NCBI GenBank assembly: GCA_030737875.1
Contig: CM060926.1
Coordinates: 314,004,922-314,068,921 of the forward strand
Origin: Allium sativum
Taxonomy: Eukaryota > Streptophyta > Magnoliopsida > Asparagales > Amaryllidaceae
Direction of reading: 5' to 3'
Length of the DNA stretch: 64,000 nucleotides
The notes below the pieces were generated by a model. That model saw only the letters and a program-made list of their open reading frames with translations. It made no database searches and was not told the DNA's origin. Of this stretch, positions 38,404-48,787 are shown in pieces (within the stretch, counting starts at the first letter, position 1; each line of letters opens with the position of its first letter). A program made the translations under genes and the position numbers.

Positions 38404-39329
38404 TGTAACAACCCGGAAAATCTGGGCCAGTTTAAAATTTTTATATTGGCAATTTTAGCGAATTTTGAATATTTAAAATGAATTATTTTAAATATAATCG
38501 ACGAGAAATTTATTTTGAATAGAATTCGAACGTATATATTATACGCGTCGTCGTTAGAATATAAATAATTATATATAATTATAAATAGAATTGAAAATGG
38601 CGCGGTAGTTCGATAATTCGATTTCAAACTTCAATTGAATGTACCGGGTGCAAAACGATCCGGATTTTAGTGAAACCAAAAATAATGGGATCTAATTGTG
38701 AATATCTTTCCAACGAATCCGAAAAATCAAGATTTCATATCGGGAATCAAAAGATATGTCCAGTTGAAAATTCTGAATAGTCGCTATGGAATTCAGGCCC
38801 TTAAAAATGGACATTTTGCAAATGACCTCGGATTTCGACGAAACCACTTTTGTTGGGTCCGTGATGTCAAGTTATTGCTAGGTTTCAAATTTCATAATTT
38901 TTCGAATCAATATGTGAGCGTGGCAAAGGAAAACGCGTTTGACCAGTTTCAGTTGATTTTAATCGACTGGAAAATGGCCATTTTTCTAACGGTCTCAGAA
39001 TTCGACGAAACTTGTTTTGTTAGGACCGTATCGTCAATACGAAGCTAGAAAATATTTTTCTGCAATTTTTAGAGTTAGTATGCGACCCCGGTAATTTGAA
39101 ATGCGCGTTTAAATTCAATATAGTGATTTAAATGTAAATTTAACGGAAACTGATTGTAACAGCCGAATCAGCTGACGATACATATCCCATTGTGTTCAGA
39201 ATGGGGGTAAAACGCTATGGACGACAGGCGGTGGGCCTCATTTCGAGGTCGTATGTGAAAGTCAACTCTTTAGGATAAAATAAATAAATTAATAAATAAA
39301 AAAATAAAAAAAATATAATACCCTTCTCC

Positions 39330-39650
39330 CTATAACCTCTGGCCCCCTCCTTTTCTTTGATTTTCAGAATTAACCGATTGGAAAAAAAAAAGAGAAAACG
39401 AAGATCGAAGGAGGAGCAGGCGCGCCCCCTCCTTCCACTGGCGACCGATCGCCTCTTCCCCCCCCCCCCTCCGAAGGCGGCGCCGCCCCAGTCCCTTTCT
39501 CCTCCTCCCCCTCCTAAAACGCGCGAGACCCCCCCAATCCTCCACCGCAACCCATCGCGAGGCAAAGCACCCAAACCCGCCACTCTGTTGAACCCCGCGC
39601 TCAGCACTCCGCCCCCCCGACCTTCGATGAAGCCGCACAGCCCCTGTAAG
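39330..39650 (+). promoter_or_regulatory. GC-rich leader island in C with GTAAG edge
   Basis: A pyrimidine- and GC-rich block ending CAGCCCCTGTAAGTTTATTT, a good 5' splice-site match at 39646, followed by AT-rich sequence. The copy in the 3' LTR is at about 45210-45535. Frames read on both strands are low-complexity and differ by indels between the two LTRs. Confidence 0.5.
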
Positions 39651-39709
39651 TTTATTTTTTTTTCTTTTTTAACTTATTTATTTTATTTTTATTTTATAGT
39701 AGTAATGTA

Positions 39710-40165
39710 AAAACTGATTTTTTTAAAAGAAGTATATAAAAAACTGATTTTGTTTTGAAAATATAAAAAAAAAAACTGATTTTGTTTTGAAATATTAAAA
39801 CTGATATTAACAGGAAAATTAAAAACTGATTTGTTTTAAAGAAATAAAACTGATTTTTGTTTTAGAAATATAAACTGATTTTTAAAGGAAATATATAAAC
39901 TGATTTTTCTATGCATTTAAAACCTGATTTTGTTTAAGAGAAAAAGTTTTAAACTTTAAATAGAAAAAGGTTTGAAATTTAAAAGGAAAAAGTTTTAAAT
40001 TAAAAATAGAAGGAGGTTAGAAATTTACAAAGTAAAAATTCGATTTTTATATATTGAACTTTGAACTAAAAATTCGATTTTTATATATTGAACTTTGAAC
40101 TAAAAATTCGATTTTTATATATTGAATAGCGAAGTAAAAATTCGATTTTTACATATGTAGTGAAA
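39710..40165 (+). repeat. AACTGATTTT and AAAAATTCGATTTTT repeat field in C
   Basis: Dispersed AAACTGATTTT words, then about four units of AAAAATTCGATTTTTATATA at 40025-40160, each a near-perfect palindrome. The same field is at about 45590-46045 in the 3' LTR. Confidence 0.8.
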
Positions 40166-41280
40166 GCGGACAACGAAGGTGACAAAAATGCGATAGCGAT
40201 GAAGATTTCTATCAATGAAGAGCCGTGGAGCTAGGATAGCTATAGGTGAGAATTCCTCACCTTTCAATTTATTTTTCTAGTTATATATATATACTAGGAT
40301 GCAGACGGTGCTTAGTAGCACCCGACACAATCGTCCACAGACCATGGACTTGTTTGTTTGATTGTTTGGTGATTGATTGCGATATTGGTTTGAATGTGGT
40401 TTGTGATGTGAAAAATCGAATCGATAAATTGGTTAGGATTAGACGTGCGCCGTTATAAGGCGAAGGAGTAAGGCTAGGTTAGACTCTTACTCCAAATTTT
40501 GTGGTTTGCATAACGAAATTGATTTGATTGATGTGCGAATGGCGTGGGCCTTCACTAGACCGGGGATAAGGCTAGGCCTCGTCCCGTTTCTAGTATCGTG
40601 CCGTTATGCCGCCGAAATTTTCTAAAATATGTTAGAAAATAAAAAATATCATTTTATTGTGTAAATGAATAATAGAAATTCATATGTTGGAATAAAATGT
40701 TTTATCGTTAAAAATATAATTTTTAACGTAAATATGAAAATAGTGAAGTGAATAAATAAATATTCATTTACAAACCAGATGGTTTGTTTATGTACACTTA
40801 TTTGAATGACATTGATTGGGACGATAAATTTTACACATCGCCCAACTGCACAACTAAAATCTGTGTTTGATTGTTTGAAACCCCACACGGGTGTTGGGAT
40901 GAAATATGAATTTCACTCATCCTGATTGACTAAATATGTCGATCGATTGATTGACAAGCTGTTATAAGCGTTGAATATCTATATTTGATGCTTATACAGT
41001 GGAGTGCACTTTGGTTAATGGTTGATGGTTGATTATTTTCAATGTTATTATATACATGTGTTGTATGAAAATCCATATAATTAATTTTATATGGTAATTG
41101 ATTGGGCCTCATTCCAATCGTGAAAATAAAGAATATTTTGATAATAACAAATATTTTGATAATAGGAAATATTTGAAAAAGAAATATTTGAAATAGAATA
41201 TTTGAAAATAAAGGAATATATGAAGCCGTGTTGATTAGATTGACACCATTTTGACGTGAACGATATTTATATCGATTTTA

Positions 41281-41640
41281 AAAACGATTTCGAAATGAAT
41301 TGAATTGAAAACGATTTCGAAATGAATTGAATATATAACGATTTCGAAATGAATTGAATATATAACGATTTCGAAATGAATTGAATATATAACGATTTCG
41401 AAATGAATTGAATATAAAACGAATTCAAATTGAATTGAAAACGATTTCGAAATGAATTGAATTGAAAACGATTTCGAAATGAAATGAATTGAAAACGAAT
41501 TCAAATTGAATTGAAAACGATTTCGAAATGAATTGAATTGAAAACGATTTCGAAATGAATTGAATTGAAAACGAATTGAAATGAATTCAAATTGAATTGA
41601 AATTTGAATTGAATAGAAATGAATTTTGAAACGAATTTAT
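41281..41640 (+). repeat. 27-bp minisatellite in C 5' LTR
   Basis: ACGATTTCGAAATGAATTG recurs with a 27-bp period (starts 41284, 41311, 41338, 41365, 41392), then more irregular units. The period is a multiple of three, which produces a repetitive minus-strand frame with no likely biological meaning. Confidence 0.9.
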
Positions 41641-41739
41641 AAAGAAGAATTCAATTTTGATTTGAATTGAAAAGGAAGTTGAAATTGCTTTTGAAACGAA
41701 TTTAAAACTATTTATATAATTCGTTTTAAATAAAAATCG

Positions 41740-41812
41740 ACGAAGTATATATTATATATATTATATATATAATATAATGGCCTGAATAGAACGCGCCGCG
41801 CCGCGGCAGTTC
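41740..41812 (+). promoter_or_regulatory. TATATA tract followed by GC-rich block in C LTR
   Basis: An alternating TATATAATATA tract precedes GGCCTGAATAGAACG and a CGCGCCGCGCCGCGG block. The arrangement is kept in D (28780-28850), B, E and, weakly, G. It could be a promoter or a structural element; direction unknown. Confidence 0.35.
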
Positions 41813-41847
41813 GTGAATTTCGACCATTTATTTCAAACGGACATTGC

Positions 41848-41872
41848 GGGAGATCCGACCGTCGGATTCTCC
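41848..41872 (+). other. Conserved 25-base near-palindrome
   Basis: GGGAGATCCGAC then GTCGGATTCTCC: arms GGAGA/TCTCC and TCCGAC/GTCGGA. Equivalents are at 25372-25396, 28884-28908, 36902-36926, 47727-47751, 54809-54833 and 60695-60719. Confidence 0.75.
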
Positions 41873-42441
41873 TAAAACCGGAACCGTTGGGTTCGTATCG
41901 AAAAGAGCTTTCTAATGAATGTTAGAAATTTGAAATCTAACGGTTGGATTTGGAGATACGTCCAAATCAAATTCGAAAAAGGTCGCTGTAAGTGCAGTTC
42001 GATGGCCGTTAATGGAAATCGACTGTACGGGCCTTGATAAAATTATTAAAAATAGTAATAATTTGTGTAAAATCATAAGAAATGATTTGTGAAAGTTTGG
42101 GATGAAAAACTCCATATTTGAAAAGATAAAAATAGATTTTTATCGAAATGAACTAGTTTTGAACTAGAATTATAATTCTATTTATTTTTAAATAAATAAA
42201 TTGAATTCGAAATGGTTTTGAAAATAACCAAAATTTCCAATGATTGCATTGGAGTGGAGTTGAATCGAAATTGTCTTCGGAATATTTCGATGTTGGAATT
42301 CGTGATATTACAGGTGTTGTTATGGAAATTTGAAAGATATATATTTGTATCGTTATTTCCAATACGACATTTGTTAGTCGTAGAATTCGATATTGAATAT
42401 GAGCCGATATATTTTCTATTCAGAGCCTTGTATTGAATATC

Positions 42442-42850
42442 GAATGTGATTTGGGTTTGTCGTGAATGGTGTCTTCACTAACACTGTTCTTGAACCCAGT
42501 TGAGAAAAGATTAAATCTTTTTATTTAGATTTAATGAAGTGTACCAATTAAATGATATTTAATTGGAATTGAATTGGTATTGATTTTTGGGTTTATCGTG
42601 AACAGTGTTTTAAATAACACTTGTTCTTTAACCCGATAATTAATGGAATGTGATTTGGGTTTGTCGTGAATGGTGTCTTCACTAACACTGTTCTTGAACC
42701 CAGTTGAGAAAAGATTAAATCTTTTTATTTAGATTTAATGAAGTGTACCAATTAAATGATATTTAATTGGAATTGAATTGGTATTGATTTTTGGGTTTAT
42801 CGTGAACAGTGTTTTAAATAACACTTGTTCTTTAACCCGATAATTAATGG
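42442..42850 (+). repeat. 204-bp tandem duplication in C 5' LTR
   Basis: GAATGTGATTTGGGTTTGTC starts at 42442 and 42646, and the intervening 204 bp are repeated essentially without change. It is present in both LTRs (second copy in the 3' LTR at +5879), so it predates the insertion. Confidence 0.9.
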
Positions 42851-42908
42851 AATGTGATTTTGGGTTTATCGTGAATCGTGTTTTTAAATGACACTGATTC
42901 TTTAACCC
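42453..42908 (+). repeat. Hairpin array in C 5' LTR, five copies
   Basis: Copies at 42453-42497, 42589-42634, 42657-42701, 42793-42838 and 42862-42908. The best copy has arms GGGTT/AACCC, GAAC/GTTC and AGTGTT/AACACT around TTAAAT. Between copies lie further inverted repeats such as CAATTAAAT and ATTTAATTG. Confidence 0.85.
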
Positions 42909-43244
42909 AGATAATGATTAAAACTAAGTGGAGTTTTAATGAATCTTTAATTAGATTGAAAAGATCGAGAATGGAGTATCACCAGTTCTTGTTGCTGGCC
43001 CTGAGTAGGCCGGGTACACATGATAGGGGGTTCTCGCTTCGCGGTTTGGTGGCGAACGGGAGACTCTTACCCCTACATGGCGCCGGGGAGGGCGTTGGTT
43101 CGCCAATAGGCGCGAGACTCGAGAGGGTCGCCGTAAAACAAGGGACTGGGGGACCATGTAGGAGCCACGGTGGGTATTACCTGCTGCTTGGGGGATGAAG
43201 GGATGGTTGCAAAGCCTACCGGATTTCGTCGGCTATTTTACACG

Positions 43245-43256
43245 TGGTATCAGAGC
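43245..43256 (+). other. C primer-binding site
   Basis: TGGTATCAGAGC two bases after the 5' LTR end. Confidence 0.92.
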
Positions 43257-43319
43257 TTTGGTTTACAAAGCTAGAGAACAAGACACATTAGAACCTTACG
43301 AAAGAATTCATCAGATATT

Positions 43320-43375
43320 GGATTAGTAACATCCAACGAGAATGACTCGTTAGAGATAGGATCAGTAGTATCCTA
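43320..43375 (+). other. Leader hairpin cluster in C
   Basis: GGAT-TAGTAAC-ATCC (43320-43334), AACGAG-AATGA-CTCGTT (43335-43351) and TAGGAT-CAGTAGT-ATCCTA (43357-43375) stand back to back. Its position just after the primer site is where packaging or dimerisation signals lie in retroelements (function inferred). Confidence 0.55.
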
Positions 43376-44000
43376 GAACGAGTGTGAAGAGTATATTTTT
43401 CAAATGAAAACAATTTTTGTTTTGAAAATTTAAATCGATTATTCGTATTTGATTATTTATTTATATTGATTTGGACAGTCCAGTATATAAAGATTTTGCA
43501 TATACGCCTTGCAAACGTGTATTTGAAATTTTAATATACTGGATAGATATAGAATCACATTCTAGACACCCGGAGATGGTTCTGATGATTGATCGATCAT
43601 CATCAGAATCTATGTTCGTGTTTTGAAGATGTGATATTTATATATTTCCTATTGATTGGTGTGAGAACCAAAAATTAGATAGGGCCTATTGTTGTGATTT
43701 GGCATCAAAAATCTGATTTTTGACTATGTATCAAAGTTATCAATTTGAAACTCTAATCCACTAATTGATTGATGTTTGTGTTGTTTGTTTATTTGTTTGC
43801 TAATTTTTAGCCATTTGGCCTAATAGCATCAGATATGGAATTATATTGAAAATTGGTCGCATTTGTTTGCATATACATATATATCATTGAACAGGTCATA
43901 GCAAGGAGGCTAGAGCCAGAGAATAAAATTTGTTTGCCCGACAAATAGGTACATGTTTACTACATAATTTCCTGTTTTGTTTGGGTGATGATGATTTTGT

Positions 44001-44025
44001 GAGCCTATTGGCTAGCCGCTTGGCT
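44001..44025 (+). other. Paired tetraloop motif in C
   Basis: AGCC-TATT-GGCT followed at once by AGCC-GCTT-GGCT. The B equivalent is at 32674-32697 (minus) and the weaker A equivalent at 16514-16538. Confidence 0.6.
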
Positions 44026-44261
44026 TTTTCTTTTTCTTTTTGAGATCTGAAGGACCGGGGAAGCTATTTGAAATTCCCCGATGCTCCCGGTGCAGGGGAG
44101 GTTATGGCGAAATTTTTCGAAAATTTAGGGTGTTAGCCAAATTTTTGAAATTTTGAAAATTCTCAGAAACTGAAAAGTTAGAGAATAGAAGCCAGATCGA
44201 ACGTAGAGTTGAATAATCAAACCACTTTCGACTTTGTTCCTTTTCGGGGACGAAAAGTTTT

Positions 44262-44274
44262 AAGTGGGGGAGAT
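44262..44274 (+). other. C polypurine tract
   Basis: AAGTGGGGGAGAT before TGTAACAACCCGG, preceded by CGGGGACGAAAAG. Confidence 0.88.
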
Positions 44275-47159
44275 TGTAACAACCCGGAAAATCTGGGCCA
44301 GTTTAAAATTTTTATATTGGCAATTTTAGCGAATTTTGAATATTTAAAATGAATTATTTTAAATATAATCGACGAGAAATTTATTTTGAATAGAATTCGA
44401 ACGTATATATTATACGCGTCGTCGTTAGAATATAAATAATTATATATAATTATAAATAGAATTGAAAATGGCGCGGTAGTTCGATAATTCGATTTCAAAC
44501 TTCAATTGAATGTACCGGGTGCAAAACGATCCGGATTTTAGTGAAACCAAAAATAATGGGATCTAATTGTGAATATCTTTCCAACGAATCCGAAAAATCA
44601 AGATTTCATATCGGGAATCAAAAGATATGTCCAGTTGAAAATTCTGAATAGTCGCTATGGAATTCAGGCCCTTAAAAATGGACATTTTGCAAATGACCTC
44701 GGATTTCGACGAAACCACTTTTGTTGGGTCCGTGATGTCAAGTTATTGCTAGGTTTCAAATTTCATAATTTTTCGAATCAATATGTGAGCGTGGCAAAGG
44801 AAAACGCGTTTGACCAGTTTCAGTTGATTTTAATCGACTGGAAAATGGCCATTTTTCTAACGGTCTCAGAATTCGACGAAACTTGTTTTGTTAGGACCGT
44901 ATCGTCAATACGAAGCTAGAAAATATTTTTTTGCAATTTTTAGAGTTAGTATGCGACCCCGGTAATTTGAAATGCGCGTTTAAATTCAATATAGTGATTT
45001 AAATGTAAATTTAACGGAAACTGATTGTAACAGCCGAATCAGCTGACGATTAATATCCCATTGTGTTCAGAATGGGGGTAAAACGCTATGGACGACAGGC
45101 GGTGGGCCTCGTTTCGAGGTCGTATGTGAAAGTCAACTCTTTAGGATAAAATAAATAAATTAATAAATAAAAAAATAAAAAAAATATAATACCCTTCTCC
45201 CTATAACCTCTGGCCCCCCCTTTTCTTCGATTTTCAGAATTAACCGATTGGAAAAAAAAAAAAAGAGAAAACGAAGATCGAAGGAGGAGCAGGCGCGCCC
45301 CCTCCTTCCACTGGCGACCGATCGCCTCTTTTCCCCTCCCCCCCTCCGAAGGCGGCGCCGCCCCCAGTCCCTTTCTCCTCCTCCCCCTCCTAAAACGCGC
45401 GAGACCCCCCCCCCCCCAATCCTCCACCGCAACCCATCGCGAGGCAAAGCACCCAAACCCGCCACTCTGTTGAACCCCGCGCTCAGCACTCCGCCCCCCC
45501 GACCTTCGATGAAGCCGCACAGCCCCTGTAAGTTTATTTTTTTTCTTTTTTAACTTATTTATTTTATTTTTATTTTATAGTAGTAATGTAAAAACTGATT
45601 TTTTTAAAAGAAGTATATAAAAAACTGATTTTGTTTTGAAAATATAAAAAAAAAACTGATTTTGTTTTGAAATATTAAAACTGATATTAACAGGAAAATT
45701 AAAAACTGATTTGTTTTAAAGAAATAAAACTGATTTTTGTTTTAGAAATATAAACTGATTTTTAAAGGAAATATATAAACTGATTTTTCTATGCATTTAA
45801 AACCTGATTTTGTTTAAGAGAAAAAGTTTTAAACTTTAAATAGAAAAAGGTTTGAAATTTAAAAGGAAAAAGTTTTAAATTAAAAATAGAAGGAGGTTAG
45901 AAATTTACAAAGTAAAAATTCGATTTTTATATATTGAACTTTGAACTAAAAATTCGATTTTTATATATTGAACTTTGAACTAAAAATTCGATTTTTATAT
46001 ATTGAATAGCGAAGTAAAAATTCGATTTTTACATATGTAGTGAAAGCGGACAACGAAGGTGACAAAAATGCGATAGCGATGAAGATTTCTATCAATGAAG
46101 AGCCGTGGAGCTAGGATAGCTATAGGTGAGAATTCCTCACCTTTCAATTTATTTTTCTAGTTATATATATATTCTAGGATGCAGACGGTGCTTAGTAGCA
46201 CCCGACACAATCGTCCACAGACCATGGACTTGTTTGTTTGATTGTTTGGTGATTGATTGCGATATTGGTTTGAATGTGGTTTGTGATGTGAAAAATCGAA
46301 TCGATAAATTGGTTAGGATTAGACGTGCGCCGTTATAAGGCGAAGGAGTAAGGCTAGGTTAGACTCTTACTCCAAATTTTGTGGTTTGCATAACGAAATT
46401 GATTTGATTGATGTGTGAATGGCGTGGGCCTTCACTAGACCGGGGATAAGGCTAGGCCTCGTCCCGTTTCTAGTATCGTGCCGTTATGCCGCCGAAATTT
46501 TCTAAATATGTTAGAAAATAAAAAATATCATTTTATTGTGTAAATGAATAATAGAAATTCATATGTTGGAATAAAATGTTTTATCGTTAAAAATATAATT
46601 TTTAACGTAAATATGAAAATAGTGAAGTGAATAAATAAATATTCATTTACAAACCAGATGGTTTGTTTATGTACACTTATTTGAATGACATTGATTGGGA
46701 CGATAAATTTTACACATCGCCCAACTGCACAACTAAAATCTGTGTTTGATTGTTTGAAACCCCACACGGGTGTTGGGATGAAATATGAATTTCACTCATC
46801 CTGATTGACTAAATATGTCGATCGATTGATTGACAAGCTGTTATAAGCGTTGAATATCTATATTTGATGCTTATACAGTGGAGTGCACTTTGGTTGATGG
46901 TTGATGGTTGATTATTTTCAATGTTATTATATACATGTGTTGTATGAAAATCCATATAATTAATTTTATATGGTAATTGATTGGGCCTCATTCCAATCGT
47001 GAAAATAAAGAATATTTTGATAATAACAAATATTTTGATAATAGGAAATATTTGAAAAAGAAATATTTGAAATAGAATATTTGAAAATAAAGGAATATAT
47101 GAAGCCGTGTTGATTAGATTGACGCCATTTTGACGTGAACGATATTTATATCGATTTTA

Positions 47160-47520
47160 AAAACGATTTCGAAATGAATTGAATTGAAAACGATTTCGAA
47201 ATGAATTGAATATATAACGATTTCGAAATGAATTGAATATATAACGATTTCGAAATGAATTGAATATATAACGATTTCGAAATGAATTGAATATAAAACG
47301 AATTCAAATTGAATTGAAAACGATTTCGAAATGAATTGAATTGAAAACGATTTCGAAATGAAATGAATTGAAAACGAATTCAAATTGAATTGAAAACGAT
47401 TTCGAAATGAATTGAATTGAAAACGATTTCGAAATGAATTGAATTGAAAACGAATTGAAATGAATTCAAATTGAATTGAAATTTGAATTGAATAGAAATG
47501 AATTTTGAAACGAATTTATA
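47160..47520 (+). repeat. 27-bp minisatellite in C 3' LTR
   Basis: Copy of the array at 41281-41640 with the same unit count and order, as expected for two LTRs made in one event. Confidence 0.9.
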
Positions 47521-48331
47521 AAGAAGAATTCAATTTTGATTTGAATTGAAAAGGAAGTTGAAATTGCTTTTGAAACGAATTTAAAACTATTTATATAATT
47601 CGTTTTAAATAAAAATCGACGAAGTATATATTATATATATTATATATATAATATAATGGCCTGAATAGAACGCGCCGCGCCGCGGCAGTTCGTGAATTTC
47701 GACCATTTATTTCAAACGGACATTGCGGGAGATCCGACCGTCGGATTCTCCTAAAACCGGAACCGTTGGGTTCGTATCGAAAAGAGCTTTCTAATGAATG
47801 TTAGAAATTTGAAATCTAACGGTTGGATTTGGAGATACGTCCAAATCAAATTCGAAAAAGGTCGCTGTAAGTGCAGTTCGATGGCCGTTAATGGAAATCG
47901 ACTGTACGGGCCTTGATAAAATTATTAAAAATAGTAATAATTTGTGTAAAATCATAAGAAATGATTTGTGAAAGTTTGGGATGAAAAACTCCATATTTGA
48001 AAAGATAAAAATAGATTTTTATCGAAATGAACTAGTTTTGAACTAGAATTATAATTCTATTTATTTTTAAATAAATAAATTGAATTCGAAATGGTTTTGA
48101 AAATAACCAAAATTTCCAATGATTGCATTGGAGTGGAGTTGAATCGAAATTGTCTTCGGAATATTTCGATGTTGGAATTCGTGATATTACAGGTGTTGTT
48201 ATGGAAATTTGAAAGATATATATTTGTATCGTTATTTCCAATACGACATTTGTTAGTCGTAGAATTCGATATTGAATATGAGCCGATATATTTTCTATTC
48301 AGAGCCTTGTATTGAATATCGAATGTGATTT

Positions 48332-48787
48332 GGGTTTGTCGTGAATGGTGTCTTCACTAACACTGTTCTTGAACCCAGTTGAGAAAAGATTAAATCTTTT
48401 TATTTAGATTTAATGAAGTGTACCAATTAAATGATATTTAATTGGAATTGAATTGGTATTGATTTTTGGGTTTATCGTGAACAGTGTTTTAAATAACACT
48501 TGTTCTTTAACCCGATAATTAATGGAATGTGATTTGGGTTTGTCGTGAATGGTGTCTTCACTAACACTGTTCTTGAACCCAGTTGAGAAAAGATTAAATC
48601 TTTTTATTTAGATTTAATGAAGTGTACCAATTAAATGATATTTAATTGGAATTGAATTGGTATTGATTTTTGGGTTTATCGTGAACAGTGTTTTAAATAA
48701 CACTTGTTCTTTAACCCGATAATTAATGGAATGTGATTTTGGGTTTATCGTGAATCGTGTTTTTAAATGACACTGATTCTTTAACCC
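48332..48787 (+). repeat. Hairpin array in C 3' LTR, five copies
   Basis: Copies at the 5' LTR positions plus 5879, including the 204-bp duplication. Confidence 0.85.

Larger units (their letters stand above)
38404..43242 (+). repeat. C 5' LTR, short-tail type
   Basis: Starts TGTAACAACCCGG and ends GGCTATTTTACA. Internal order: conserved first kilobase, GC-rich leader island (about 39330-39645), small palindrome array, 27-bp minisatellite, GC block with near-palindrome, hairpin array, short GC-rich tail (42988-43242). Confidence 0.93.
43243..44274 (+). other. C internal region, 1032 bp, non-coding
   Basis: Three small hairpins follow the primer site (43320-43375). The paired tetraloop motif is at 44001-44024 and TTTCGGGGACGAAAAG precedes the purine tract. 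Nothing resembling Gag or Pol in any frame. Confidence 0.88.

Noticed and set aside
38698..39048. A 116-residue frame repeated in C's two LTRs and similar to a frame in D (26020-26277)
   Set aside because: Changes between C and D are mostly amino-acid changing by my codon-by-codon reading, and B's copies are broken. Identity between C's LTRs only reflects their recent common origin.
39330..39710. Arg/Gly/Pro-rich frames on both strands of the GC-rich islands (also 26680-26944, 45086-45553 and 62890-63228)
   Set aside because: Overlapping low-complexity frames caused by base composition. Indels between the two C LTRs shift the frames, and no family is recognised.
41235..41504. A repetitive 89-residue minus-strand protein with a nine-residue period
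   Set aside because: Product of a 27-bp minisatellite whose period is a multiple of three; it recurs only in the sister LTR.
41281..41600. CRISPR-like array
   Set aside because: No unique spacers. Tandem minisatellite in a plant LTR; the same applies to 5655-5900 and 27848-28500.
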